A stretch of 64,000 nt of DNA from Malania oleifera. Taxonomy: Eukaryota; Streptophyta; Magnoliopsida; Santalales; Ximeniaceae. Position numbers and translations under genes: made by a program. The notes under the pieces are model-generated. The model ran no database searches, was not told the DNA's origin, and saw only the letters and a program-made list of their open reading frames with translations. This document shows positions 23,596-35,513 of this stretch, piece by piece. How positions within the stretch are numbered: the first letter of the stretch is position 1; each line of letters starts with the position of its first letter. The DNA is taken from the NCBI RefSeq assembly GCF_029873635.1, contig NC_080423.1, positions 95,203,191 to 95,267,190 of the forward strand, written 5' to 3'.

Positions 23596-24553
23596 TGATG
23601 TAGGACGGGAATGGTCGACCTATGTCCTACGATTCAACCCTCACACAAGCACATACACTTAAACACTTTAATTTAAGAATTTAATTATTTGAACCTAAAC
23701 ACAATAAATCATGTTTTATTTCACATGTTCAAGGATTTTCAAAAGGTGTATGACTTGTCCAGCAATTAAGTTCCAATTGGTTCTTTCACAAAGGAATCAA
23801 GTTATATGCTGAAAAGTTGTTATTTCAAAGATTCAAGAATAAAAATTCTATGTTAGAAAACTAATATTCATACAATTGATTTTAACTAGCAAGTACCAAT
23901 ATTGCAATCTATGGATCAAATGGGCTATTCAAAGATGTGATTTTAATCTACTAGTAAGGGTCCACGAGATATAGCAAAAGATTCAAGCACAAGTACTGAG
24001 GTTACCAAGGAATTGGTTTGGATGACTTGACGTTGTTCCACACGTAGTTAGGTCACACCGTAGGTCCTTCGTACAAGCTTTGAATCACAAGATAAACACA
24101 ACAATGAAGTGTAGATGATGATCGTCGTGTGGGTGTATGAAGATGTTGGCCGTGTGGTGTTGATGGGGGCTATGAGAGTATTAGATGGAGGAAGGGTTGA
24201 TGGAGTCGTTGGATAGTTTAGTGGTCTAGTCGTAGCCTCACACTACTCACTCACAAGGAGAGGAACAAGCTTTACAAGCTCAAGCAAAGAGATGCTTCTT
24301 CAATATTCAACTTCAACTTCATATCTCTTGTTTTTACAATAAGAAGGCTATTTATAGGCATAGTCTGGGAGACAAAACACTAAACACTCAACAACTCTCA
24401 ACAACTATCAACAACAACTCTCAACAACTTTCAACAACTATTAGCCTAACACAATTAATACTTACTAAAAAAATAAGGAACTCCAACTTATAAGCACACA
24501 AGTCAAGCTTAGTTGTCTTGCATTATTACAATTTAAATTTGAAATTTAATACA
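23596..24553 (-). repeat. 5' LTR of the inner gypsy element
   Basis: On the + strand it starts TGATGTAGGACGGGAATGG and ends TTTAATACA. It matches 19354-20325 except for a short deletion near 24228 and differing CAACAACT repeats at about 24386-24440. Confidence 0.8.
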
Positions 24554-24711
24554 GTTATGGATGATTTGAAAGTTTACATGATGATTTTACTTAGTTATAG
24601 ATTATGCAAAAGTTTATCTGATGATAATACTGAATTGTATATAATCTAGTGAAATGTAGAAATGAATGATTAACGAAATTTCGAGGACGAAATTTCTAAA
24701 GGAGGGGAGAA
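24554..24711 (+). other. End of the outer gypsy internal region with polypurine tract
   Basis: The sequence resumes the outer element: TTTCGAGGACGAAATTTC at about 24680, then AAAGGAGGGGAGAA (24698-24711), a polypurine tract that directly precedes the LTR start TGTAACGACCCGG at 24712. Confidence 0.7.
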
Positions 24712-27700
24712 TGTAACGACCCGGAAAATTATAATGATTAAATAATTAAGGAAAATAATAAATGGGATAGATAACTAAAGAATAAAGGAAGAAGGAAGAT
24801 TTAAAAGAAGAAGAACAACAGACCTCGTCGATAAATATCCTGTCTTCGTTGACGACTATTCTTCTTGAGATCATCGACGAAGTTCAGTCCCTCGTCGACG
24901 AAAAAATTCCAAGTGAGCAAAGTTCAGATTTTAAGTTTCGTTGACAAACGCACTCTCTGGTCGACGAAGTTCCTTTTGTGACTCGTCGACGAATCATGTC
25001 TTCTCGTCGATGAAGTCACGTGGCAACTTTGAGTATAAAAGGAACCAAGGAAGCTTCCTCACGAAAAAATTCATTTTCCTCCATTTTTTTCTCTCTCTAA
25101 AATGTTTCCTCTCCCTTCTCTCTTCAAATCCTATCCAGATTCAGCTCGAATCAAAAAACGGAGACCGCTACGATATTTTAGGGAAGATTCTCTATGCATC
25201 TAGTGAAGCAGATTTCTAAATTGGGCTTTTCGAGAAACGCTTCAAAGTTGGGGTAAGGGTAAAAATTCTTAGTTTTGGGGTTTAAATGCTTATTTGAGGT
25301 TTATAGGTTGAGGAAATGCAGAAATAGTAGGTTATTTGGGGTTTATCTGATTAAACTAGGGTTTTTGATTTAGGGTTCAGGTGAGAACCACAGGCATCTT
25401 TTGGGATTCCTGTTGGGGTAGTTCAAGAAAGAAGGCAAGGGGGGATATATATATTAAACTAGGTTTTACAAATTCAACAGATAAATGGATTATGTTACGT
25501 ATATATTTATATGTTTTTGTATGGATTTAAAATACCAACCATTTAAATTATGATTTCTGAGCCTAGGGCTGTTTTATTACATATGTATTTATGAAAATGG
25601 ACTAATGAAAGTGAAAGATTTTTCAAGATAATTGTGTTAGAAATGAAAGATATATTTTTAGTATATGAATGACAAATGAGGGTTGACTTATTTTACAACA
25701 CATGTTTGAAATATATTACTAAATTATGTGGCATGAGTACAATGGAAATTCTATGTTGCATTATGTTATATGTATGAGATACAGGTTATACAAGGAATGC
25801 AATGAGAATGAAAATGTTATATGAACTATGCTGCATGTGATTGTTAATGCAACCATGTAAATGATGAACAACTGAAAGGAGCTGTAGACTAACTGATGAA
25901 TAGCTAAAAGGAGTTGTAGTAGCAGATTTAGCCCATATCTATGTGGACTAACTGATGTACAGCTAAAAGGAGTTGTAGCACAAATGTAGGAAAAGAAATG
26001 AACAGAATGAAATGAAAGGGAAATGAAATGTGAAATGTGAACAATGTAAAATGGAAAAGAGTCACGTAAAGTGAAATGCTATAAAATGTCAAAGTTAAGA
26101 ACATGAACAGATGAGAGATACAGAATAGTGACAGACAGAATAATGTATTACAGTAGCATTAGTATATATGCTAGTATAACATGGTACTCTTCGCCCGATG
26201 GCTTGCTGATAAAGGTAAGTGCCCTAGTAGGTATTAGATGTAGCAGTAGGCTGCATAACTATAACGCCCCAAACCCTTAATCCCGGGTCTAGTGCGTTAT
26301 ACCTAATAAAATCCCTGATAATCCATAAATCAATATATATGCAGCGGAAAACATAAACATATTCTTCATATAACATAATACCAGAGTTTACTAACCCTAT
26401 CTAAATTTCACAATATCCATCCAACACCTGCATTTCCATAAATCTACACAACTCCCAAAACATTTCAATATTTTCACAATCATTCCTTACTCAACAACCT
26501 TAAAACATAAAGACATAAAACATAAATATTTACATTCCCCATAATTAACATAGAAATAAACCCTTTTCTTTTTCTATTTCTCAATAATGTTATAAAAACC
26601 TCGAGCTCTCAAAGTTCGATCTCGAAAAATCCTTAAAAAAATAAATTCATATTCGGGTGAGACACATTTCAGTAAGGGAAGAAACAATATATTAAAAACA
26701 GCATGTGGCTAACATGAAGTATATAGATATCATTTTAAATACATTTGTTAATTATTATTATAACATTAAAACCATTTTTTGAATCTAAACAATCACATGC
26801 AGAGATTTACCCACAAGATTACCCAAGGATATGGGTGATTACCTGCCCATACAAGTAGCGCTCCTCTACTCTGATACTTAGGTAACCCTAAGGTCACAAT
26901 TAAAACATACCAGAACACTTACCTTACTCAGTAAGCCCTCAAGTGTTAGATTAATCTCATACTCACATAGTTCAACAATAAGACCCTAAGGATAGGGAAA
27001 TCTACCCGCCCATTTGAGTAGGTTCCCTCTGCCCTAGTACGTTATGCGACTACTACCACATCTATAGCTACTAGTACACTCGCCTTACTCAACAAGCCCT
27101 CAAGCGAAAGGTACGCCTTGCCCAATTGTAACATGTTCTATGTACATACATACTTCTAATATCATAATACATCATTATTTCTATCATTATTCAATCATAT
27201 ACATCTGTTCATATTCATAGCTTAACATTGCATTACATTTCACTTTAAGTGACTCTTTCCCATTTGTATCATTCACGTTTCACATTTCATTTCATTACAT
27301 TGTCATTTCATTGCATAACGTTTTCATTTCATTCCTTCGTACTAAAGCTGGTCTTTAGCCATCATTAGTTAGTCCACATAGAAATGCGCTAGAATCTGCT
27401 AACACAGCTCCTTTTAGCTGTCATCAGTTAGTTTCCATAGAAATGAGCTAGATCTACTAACATGACTGTCTTTCAGGTGTCTTATATTTACATGGTTGCA
27501 TTTAACATACATAGGCAACATTGTTCATATCACATTTTATTCATAATGTCTTACTTACTTAGCCTGCATCTCATATATTTAACATATATTTGCACATAAT
27601 CTCATGCCACACAATTTAACAATAAAATTCATACATATTCCTGTAAAATAGGCCAACCCACATTTAACATTTATATGCTGAAAATACAATTTCCATTTTC

Positions 27701-28500
27701 TTTACAAAATTATCTAGAAAATTTCTTTCACTTTCTTCAATTCATTTGCACAAATACATAACTAAATAAGTGATCTTAGGCTCAGAAATCATAATTTTAC
27801 ATGGTTGGCATTTTAATAATTCATACCAAAACATACATATATATTATAACATAATTTATTACCTTTTATTTCATAAAATCTGTTTTAATATATAATTTCC
27901 CCTTACTTGAATTCTCGAATTACACCGATAAGAATCCCACACAAATGCCCGCGGTGCTCACCCGAACCCTGATTCAAAAACCCTAGTTCCATTAAATTAT
28001 TTGTAAATAAATACTATTTAAATATTTCCTAGGGCCATAATTTCTAAATTAATAGTTATACCTGCAAATATAACCAATTTGCCAAATTTTTCAAATCCCA
28101 CTCTCGCTTTGGAGTGGTGCCTGAAAAACCTCAATTGAAAATTTACCCACGTCAAAATGACGACAACCGTGACTAGGACCACATGGTGGTGCCTGATCGT
28201 CGATTTAACAGCATATTTACAGAGAAATTAGGAAAATGGGAAAAAATTACCTTTCCCCAGAAGTAGTACCTAAGCCGCTCCCATAACAAATCTGTTCCAA
28301 TAGAAATGTCGGCGGCAGAACTAGGAATCCAATGGTACCTTCCGTTTCCTGATCCGTTACAAATCCATCGAGAAATTGAGAGAAGGAGAGAGACAGAGAC
28401 GAAAGAACCTAAGCACGCAGGATAACTCTGGGGGGGGGGGGGGCGTGAACCTTTTGCAAAATTAGACTTCTTCCTAAAGCAAAATGCTTCAGGAAGTTTA

Positions 28501-28547
<47 letters not shown>

Positions 28548-29585
28548 TATTTTAATTAGTTTTTTTTCCTTTATACTATTTCTTTTTATTTATTTATTTA
28601 TTTAATACATCAATTAATAATGTTTAACTAATTAGTTGACTAATAATTTTAATTAATTAATTAATTTTATATATTATTTTCCCTAATTATTTTAATCATT
28701 TTAATTTTTCGGATCTTTACAATAACGCATTAAAATAGAGGGAAATTACTTGTATGAGTGGGTAAATTTCTTTATTCTCGAAAGCCTTTGCTGGTAAACA
28801 TTTATTTGAACTGTGTAAGTATGAGATTACTCTTTCACTTAAGGGCTTATTGAGTAAGGTAAGTGCCCTGATATGCTTCAGTTGTGACCATTGGTTGCCT
28901 AAAGTATCAGAGGAGAGGGGTGCTACTTGTATGGGGGGTAATCACCCCAATCCTTAGGTATTCTCATGAGTAAAATACCTTACATGTGTTTGATCAAGTT
29001 TAGGAAAGGAATTTAGAAATTATGATAATGATTTGCAAATGATGAGTACATATACATATGTTATTTACAAACCTCATGTTGGTCACACATTGATTTAATA
29101 TATTATTTCTTCTCTTACTGAGATGTGTCTCACTCGAACACAAATTTATCTTTTTCAGGACCTCCACATGATCGAACTTAGAGAGCTTGAGATTATTATA
29201 GCATTTTTAGATATAGAGAGGAAAAGGGTATAACCATGATGATACTTTTGAGATGTATAAATTTATATTGTATGTTTTATGTTTTAAGTCTTCTGAGTTG
29301 TGAATACTAGAAGTTGTGAATATTGTTTTTAGAGATATGTATATATGTGGATACAGGTGGAGAAATAGTTTATTTTGGAATGTAGATAGATGTAGAAAAC
29401 TCTGGTATTATATTGATTGAGGATTGTAGTTATGTTTTCTGTTGCGTAATTGTTAATGGAATAACAGGTACAGGAAAATAGATTATGTGGCACTCGGGTC
29501 CCACTAGGCGGATTCGGGGCACCACGAAGCATGGTTTATTTAGGTATAACACACCGAACAAGATTTTCGGGTTCGAGGCGTTACA
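24712..29585 (+). repeat. 3' LTR of the outer gypsy element, interrupted
   Basis: It starts TGTAACGACCCGGAAAATT (24712) and ends GAGGCGTTACA (29585). Removing the nested LTR and one TSD copy leaves about 2.4 kb. It contains the palindrome array (24826-25016), CACGTGGC (25017-25024), TATAAAA (25034-25040), the GCTAAAAGGAG repeats (about 25870-25980) and a GAGATGTGTCTCACTCGAAC block (29120-29140). TATGT follows at 29586. Confidence 0.85.
26260..28721 (-). mobile_element. Inverted solo Ty3-gypsy LTR with 5-bp TSD (ATAAC)
   Basis: On the + strand it starts TATAACGCCCCAAACCC (26260) and ends CGGATCTTTACA (28721). ATAAC flanks it at 26255-26259 and 28722-28726. The split sequence is the outer LTR: GGCTGCATAAC on the left continues as a GCATTAAAATAG-type sequence on the right, matching GGTTGCATAACGAAATAGGG at 15850. 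Read on the minus strand it starts TGTAAAGATCCGAAAAATT, so it is a relative of the host LTR in opposite orientation. It holds GCAGCGGAAA (26341-26350), a (TA)n run at 28505-28545 and a G run at about 28431. No perfect palindrome array was seen in this one. Confidence 0.87.
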
Positions 29586-31300
29586 TATGTCCCTAAAAAA
29601 TTACATGCAATTGCAAACGCAGCTTTAAAAATACATAAATATTACAAATAAGCCTCTACATACAAATAATCATATACTAATTAAACTAAGCATACAATAA
29701 ACTATATATTGATTAGACCCCACAATCTGTTGACTCAATTCTAACTTAACCCAACAAGTTTGTGATCCAATTCTTCTAAATTATTCTCCAACACCAGTTT
29801 TTCTATTGTCTAGCTTCTTGCTCTACGTCAACATCTCAATGGTTAAAGTTGAGATTTATATTCGAAGATCTCAATTTATAATTTAGAATTATGAGAGGTG
29901 CTAATAGATATGGGATGCCAGATGGTTTGCCTCGGTTGCATAGTTCAGATTCATGCAACCTTGAGGTGGTAATTAATGAACTTCTACAGCGAGACGTTTG
30001 TGGCTCACCGTAGTTCCTTGTTGCATGTTCATCTCTATTTAATTCATGAGCTGAGATGAATCTTCGTAAGTAAGTACCATCTTGTGTGAACAAACTAATT
30101 GCCTAGTCCTATTTCATCTTTACAATTTTTTCTATCTGTGGCAACACTTTATCTAGGTGAATGAGGATCAGATAAGAGAGACAATTCTCCTCAATAATTG
30201 CAACCTATGGACGTTCGAAAAACAAGATTCATCTTACTCGAACAATCACCTTATTCCAAGAGGAGTGCATAAAGATGGTACAAACAATCTCTGATAGATA
30301 TGGGTGCTTTAAGCAATGAATAATTAAATCTCTCTTGTTGACTATAGGGGCACAGGCACACGCACACCCACACCCACACCTACACACACACAGATATATA
30401 TATATATATTTTAGTATACTGGTAGCTTACATTAGGTTGGACCACAAAATGAAGGCTAATCCATTTTCCATCACATGTTCCTTTTTCCTTTTGCAAAATT
30501 TGAATAGAAAAACTAAGAGTTTGTTTGGTATCATTACTACTTTCTATTTTCTATTTCTATCAAATTATATAAATACGTTTGTTAATATACCAATGTTCCA
30601 TTTTTGTTGTCGGACAATTTTCAATTGCTACCAATCAAAAAAAAAATAACAAAATAAATCAAATTTTATGGTTTTAAGTTATTTTCACAACTTGTTAAAA
30701 AATTTTAATATCCAAAAAATAATTCTTTTAAATTAAATCATCATTTTGTACACAATTTTCAATTAAAATAAAAATAAATTGATCATATGGATTTGAATAA
30801 AATTAAAATAAATATTTGCATAAATTTAAAAAAAATTTAAAAAAAAAGTCAATTACAAAATATTTTACCATTTTTCAATTTTCATGTAATTGTGAAGTGA
30901 ATTTTGAAAATATCACAATTAAGAAAAATAACATAGTAATTTTTATTTTTATTATAGTATATTTGATTTGTAATATTTTGCACTATTATTATTTTAGTAA
31001 TATTTTTAAAAAACAATATTATTCAATTTAAAGACAAAAAATAAGAATTGTTTCACTAAAATTTTATTTTATTTTATTTTATTCTATTTAAATAAATTAT
31101 TAATTATTAACTATTAATTTTTATTTCTAATTTTCATTTTCATAAATTATTGGAATGTCCTTAACCAATGACAGTGTAGTAAGCAGAACAAATGCATAGG
31201 TACGGTGGGGGACGGATGCACATAGCTAGAATTTAAAACTAGTAAAAATTTAAAAAGGCCCCAAGTTAACTTTACACCACATCCAATTAATATCGAAAAG
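29586..31300. other. AT-rich intergenic DNA, no gene seen
   Basis: ORF 30093-29836 (minus) has no recognisable content. A CA-rich microsatellite lies at about 30350-30395. The rest is AT-rich with T/A homopolymers. Confidence 0.45.
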
Positions 31301-31540
31301 TGCTTAGTGTCATCCTATGATGATATGTGGCTTAATCGAGTCAGCTCGAGTCAGCTAAAATGATTTGTGACTTTGATGACCCCAATGTCATGTGTTCGAT
31401 TCTCCCTTAAGGTATTACGTTGATGACTTACTCGGAGTACGTCAAAGGACAGATAGTATACAAAGTAACCAGATGGTGTCGCACCATAATATATAAAGTG
31501 ACACAATGGTAGTTAGAGTCCTTAGATTATCCAAAAAAAG
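31301..31540 (+). mobile_element. Possible tRNA-derived SINE
   Basis: TGGCTTAATCGA (31328-31339) is a near match to the pol III A box and GTTCGATTC (31394-31402) is a perfect B-box match. An A-rich tail (CCAAAAAAAG, about 31530-31540) follows about 130 bp on. No clean TSD was found, and the A box fails at its last base, so this is weaker than the SINE at 56097. Confidence 0.35.
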
Positions 31541-31699
31541 AGACATGGGATCATGTGATATTGTCTCATTGGCTACAACATGACTTTCATATATATAAGT
31601 AGTGCAATGTGCATGCATCTTGATGAGATGTGTCTTTCTTTATTCATCTAAATGACCTTTTTAAGTTTTGACCACCCTGCCATTTTAATTTATTTTATT

Positions 31700-31749
<50 letters not shown>

Positions 31750-33410
31750 TACTATTATTATACTATTATATGAATTATATATATATATATGAAATATATT
31801 TTTTTATTTAAAAAATACAAAATAAAAAACAGATTTAATAAATTTTTAATAATGCTTTTTGGAACACTGAGCCTGTCAGCTATGTTTGGATTCCCACTAT
31901 GCATGTAGTACACGTTTCGAAATATAAAGGCAGCCCCCTACAGAGATATGGATCCAGTCCCCAGAGTCAAAACCAAACCCCAACATATTTAAAACACTTA
32001 CGAAAGGATCGAGGAAAAATATAGATAAACCTACTGGAGAATTATTAATTGAGAAAAAAAAAAAAGGAAGAAAATTAAGCAGCTAGGAAACGGAACAGAG
32101 CGAAAAATTATTAGGTACATCAAATTTATATAGTGCGCCTTGTAAGTATAAGAAGTTCAGTTAAATACATATACTTGGTGAAATAACTAACATCTAATAT
32201 ATATACCCGATCTATGTAATACTTTTTTACAAAAAACTAAGGATAAAAATTAGAAAATATCGAAATGCCACCTACATTGCGTTTTGGCTTTAGAAAAACT
32301 CATTACGTGATTCAATGTTTTACATTTACGTGTGTGCTCACATACTACACTCAATCATATAAGTTATAGGTTTAAGTCTCCAGCCTTGTTTATTTTTTAA
32401 AATTATTGGAGAGCTTTCTCAAGATTTTAGAAATTTCAAAACCTCCTTTGAAATTTTTAAGAATTTTAAGGGCCTTTTTTAATGTCACGACGTCCCAAAG
32501 TGGAACGAGACAAATGAAAAGTGAATTTAAATTTTCGTGAAAAATGGTATAATGGAGTTGTCACTAACCTTTTTGTATAGTTAGAACACTTAATTACTAC
32601 CCAATTAAGGTTAGAATTAATTTACGCTGTCAGAGTCAAACTCGAGAATACGGTTACGCAAGGGGAATGTATTAGTACCCCCTACACGTCCGTTCTTATG
32701 AACGGTACCAGATTTAAAAGAAAATTATCCCTTAAACCAAACTTAATAAGCCTTTAAGATTACTCCTTTTTATGAATTTATGAAATGCATAAAAACGAAC
32801 AAAAATGCAAATAAATGAATCATACAAATATACAATATGTATATAGCCCCCTCAGAACCAGAGTATTCACATTAACTTTAAAGTGATTAGTTGGCCGAGG
32901 TAATTTTTACTATTTAGATTCCTCCCTTTGTGAATTTACAAAATGCAAACAAAGGAATAAATAGTACAATATACATATTCCCTCATGACTAAAGCATGGG
33001 AAGCTTTAAAAGCTCATACCCATTTGTAGCAATCATAGGGATCGAAAAATCGAAAAAATAGTTTACAAAAATACACTCCCAAGGTTTTGAAATCTTTATA
33101 GAATTTTCTAAATGAAAAGTAATATTGCGGGAGGTTTTTGGAATTTGTTCGAGATGGAAACAATTTTTTAGGCCTAAGAAAATATTTTTGCGATTTTTTT
33201 TCTAAGTGTTAATACATTTTTTGTGATTTTTGTGATTCTCTCAATATTTTTCCCGAACTTCAAAATAGTACAAATAAAATTAAGATAAAAACCATGGAAG
33301 TCAAAGTTTGAAAATATTTTTGGGATTTTCTAAAAATTTTGTGATTTTTCTGACATTTTTTGTGGACTTTTGTGAACTTTTCAAACATTGAAATGATACT
33401 AAATAAATAA
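31541..33410. other. AT-rich DNA with a CA/TA microsatellite and a possible gypsy leader or LTR remnant
   Basis: (CA)n(TA)n spans 31701-31749. The stretch at about 32480-32710 includes CTCGAGAATACGGTTACGC and AGTACCCCCTACACGTCCG, which I associate with Ogre/Tat-type gypsy non-coding regions. This is from memory and weak. No coding domain was found. Confidence 0.35.
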
Positions 33411-33624
33411 AATGTCGACGAGACACGTCATCTCATTGATGAGTCCTGTAGAAAGTTCATCGACAAACCACAAACCCTCTCTAGGTATCTTCTCATTGAC
33501 GAGACGTACCCTCGTCGACGAGCCCAAAGTGCCACGTTGTCGACGAAGTCTGCTGCCTCTTTTTTTTATTTACATTTCCCTCTCTCTTTATTATTTAAAT
33601 ACCATTATTTTTCGAATCATTACA
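33411..33624 (-). mobile_element. gypsy LTR fragment (U3 end) with palindrome motifs
   Basis: On the + strand it ends TTTCGAATCATTACA at 33624. On the minus strand it starts TGTAATGATTCGAAAAATAA, like the other gypsy LTRs. It carries GTCGACGAGACACGTCATC and further TCGTCGACGA/TTGTCGACGAA variants. It abuts a truncated Cassandra-type LTR at 33625, and its other end is lost at about 33410. Confidence 0.65.
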
Positions 33625-33941
33625 GAGTTCTTATGGGAAGACTTCTAAAAAGAAATGTGCACCTTGTTGATATGAGTAGTAACATCTAATCCTTTTAAGT
33701 CTTTCTTCCTTGGGGTATCATATTCTCCCTCACTTACAGAACGCAACGTCCTTCTTCCGAACCCACATTTTCAAACCCAGGCAATGTAAATCTCATCACA
33801 CTTTCGACTGGGTAATTGCTCTAATACCATTTTGTAACGCCCCAACCTAGGTCTATCAAGGAGCACTGCGTATCTCCTCCTCCACTTGGACCAAACAACA
33901 GAGGGCGGGCGGGCCTTATCAGACTAATGACTGGCCCCATA

Positions 33942-34393
33942 GACCAACTCAAATAACATTCTGCTTCGGTTAAGCTGTAGAGAATCTCCCTATGATCACC
34001 GTGGTAACTTTTGATGGTCGAACCAAGGAGAAACAGAGCCAGAAATCTAAAGAAGTCAGAGCAACCATTTATAAAGAGAGAAAAAGAAGGAAAAATTGAT
34101 TCTCTCGTTCAAATCATGATTTTTGCGTATTTATAGGTGTCTTGACACGTGGCTTCGACCACAAGGCGAAGAAGTGAATTTAGCGACGAAGGCACGAATC
34201 TCGTCGATGAACCAATGGATCTAAAACATCCCCTATCGGTATCTCTTCGTCAACGAGTACTAAACTTCGTCCACGAATCCTCCAGCGAATTCGTTGACAA
34301 AACCAGGGTATTCATCGACGAACCATGTTTTGACCCCTTTTCAATTCTCCTTTTTCTCTATTATTTAATAATTATAATTTTTGGGTCGCTACA
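33942..34393 (-). mobile_element. gypsy LTR fragment inside the Cassandra LTR
   Basis: On the + strand it ends TTTGGGTCGCTACA (34393). On the minus strand it begins TGTAGCGACCC. It has palindrome variants (about 34150-34325), CACGTGGC (about 34147-34154) and, on the minus strand, CCTATAAATACG (TATA). The left edge (about 33942) is ragged and part of the Cassandra LTR is missing there, so insertion was followed by a deletion. Confidence 0.6.
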
Positions 34394-34809
34394 TTACCCA
34401 TCCCAATATTGCTCCAAGCCAAGCATATTTAACCGTGAAGTTCTTATGGGAAGACTCCTAAAAAGAAAGGTGCACCTTGTTGATATGAGTAGTAACATCT
34501 AATCCTTTTCAGTCTTTCTTCCACAAGGTATCACATTTTCCCTCACTTATAGAATGCAACGTCCTCATTGTGAACCCACATTTTCAAACCCAGGCAATGT
34601 GAATCTCATCACACTTCTTGCTGGGAAATTGCTCTAATACCATTTTGTAACGCCCCAACTTGGGTTTGTTAAGGAGCACTGTGTCTTTCCTCCTCCACTT
34701 GGACTAGACAACAGAGGGGGGGGGTGGGCTTTATCGAACTAATGACTGACCCCGCAGACCAATACGTGTCCTTTTCAGTGTGTTTTGTTTTCACTCACAC
34801 ACTTCTTGA

Positions 34810-34925
34810 GACAACTTCCCAGGAGGTCACCCATTTTAAGATTGCTCCAAGTCAAGCATGCTTAATCGTGAAGTCCTTATAGATAGACTCCCGAAAAGAA
34901 ATGTGCCCCTTACTGATATGGGTAG
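34810..34925 (-). other. 5S rRNA-like block in the Cassandra LTR
   Basis: On the + strand, CTTCCCAGGAGGTCACCCA (34815-34833) is the reverse complement of the conserved 3' part of plant 5S rRNA (C-box side). CCAAGTCAAGCATGCTTAAT (34847-34866) matches the A-box side with changes. The upstream part near 34880-34925 has diverged. It is not a functional 5S gene because the rRNA ends are not conserved. In Cassandra elements this block supplies a pol III promoter (known). Confidence 0.75.
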
Positions 34926-34968
34926 TAACATCTAACCCTTTTAAGTCATTCTTCCATGGGGTATCACA

Positions 34969-35450
34969 TCGGTGGAGTCTGAAAATACACCAGTTTGAGG
35001 GAGGCTATTACGAAATTTGTGCGCATCCTTAATTCTAGAAATAACAAATCCCAAATTGAATGAGATTCTCAAATTATTGGAACACCAAATCTCCAATTGA
35101 ATAAGATCTTTAAATTATTGTAACAAGAAAATCCCAAATTAGATGGGATCTTTAAATTATTGTAACAAGAAAATCGCCTTAAATTCTCCACAATTTCCTG
35201 TAAATAGAATTTTAAAATTTTTTAGGAATTTTGATTGTAGATGTAAACATCACAGGATGTACAAATTGTATATATACCTTCATTTTCTTAATGAAAGATG
35301 TATAGTTTTCTTTCTTATAAGAAAAAAAAATTGTTATATTATTTTTCACTATGATTGCGAAGTCATAATAAGAAATAATAAAAAATTAACAAACATGTAA
35401 ATATAACAATAACAATATATTTTCTATAAGTAGTAGAGAATAGTATGTCA

Positions 35451-35513
<63 letters not shown>

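Larger units (their letters stand above)
19354..24553 (-). mobile_element. Inner Ty3-gypsy (chromovirus-like) element, inverted, internally deleted
   Basis: It has two matching LTRs (19354-20325 and 23596-24553), a primer site on the minus strand at 23581-23592 next to the right LTR, a gag with CCHC knuckle, and a pol reduced to the RT start fused to the C-terminal half of integrase plus a chromodomain-like tail. Protease, most of RT, RNase H and the integrase N-terminus are missing. The LTRs differ by a ~28-bp indel near 19985/24228 and scattered bases. The flanks do not give a matching TSD (GCAGA on the left, GTTAT on the right), fitting loss of adjacent outer-element DNA. Confidence 0.82.
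14361..29585 (+). mobile_element. Outer Ty3-gypsy retrotransposon carrying three nested insertions
   Basis: The order is 5' LTR (truncated, 14361-16720), primer binding site 16724-16735, leader with a solo LTR insertion, a gag fragment (18979-19353), an inverted gypsy element (19354-24553), the end of the internal region with a polypurine tract (24554-24711), and a 3' LTR (24712-29585) that carries an inverted solo LTR. The two LTRs match closely over their shared length. Most of pol is missing between gag and the 3' end, so a large deletion accompanied or followed the inner insertion. The end of the internal region, TTTCGAGGACGAAATTTC followed by GGAGGGGAGAA, resembles the Tekay/Del chromovirus clade. 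The clade call is inference. Confidence 0.78.
33625..34968 (-). mobile_element. Cassandra-type TRIM, tandem LTR-internal-LTR-internal-LTR, disrupted
   Basis: On the minus strand: LTR1 34968-34646 (323 bp, TGTGATACCCC...GGGGCGTTACA), internal 34645-34536, LTR2 34535-34394 continuing at about 33941-33833, internal 33832-33723, and a truncated LTR3 33722-33625. Each internal segment is only 110 bp. Each begins with a primer site (minus TGGTATTAGAGC, at 34642-34631 and 33829-33818) and ends with a purine tract (AGTGAGGGAAAA at the first). The LTR contains a 5S rRNA-like block, the hallmark of Cassandra TRIMs. LTR2 is cut by a gypsy LTR piece, and LTR3 is cut by another. No coding capacity, as expected for a TRIM. 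Confidence 0.8.

Noticed and set aside
29836-30093. 85-codon minus-strand ORF
   Set aside because: No recognised motif, no plausible neighbouring exon, and AT-rich surroundings typical of chance ORFs.
31328-31402. tRNA gene
   Set aside because: A- and B-box-like motifs are present but no cloverleaf arms or acceptor stem can be formed. A degenerate SINE fits better.
34810-34925. Functional 5S rRNA gene
   Set aside because: Only internal promoter-like blocks are kept, both rRNA ends have diverged, and the block lies inside a TRIM LTR.
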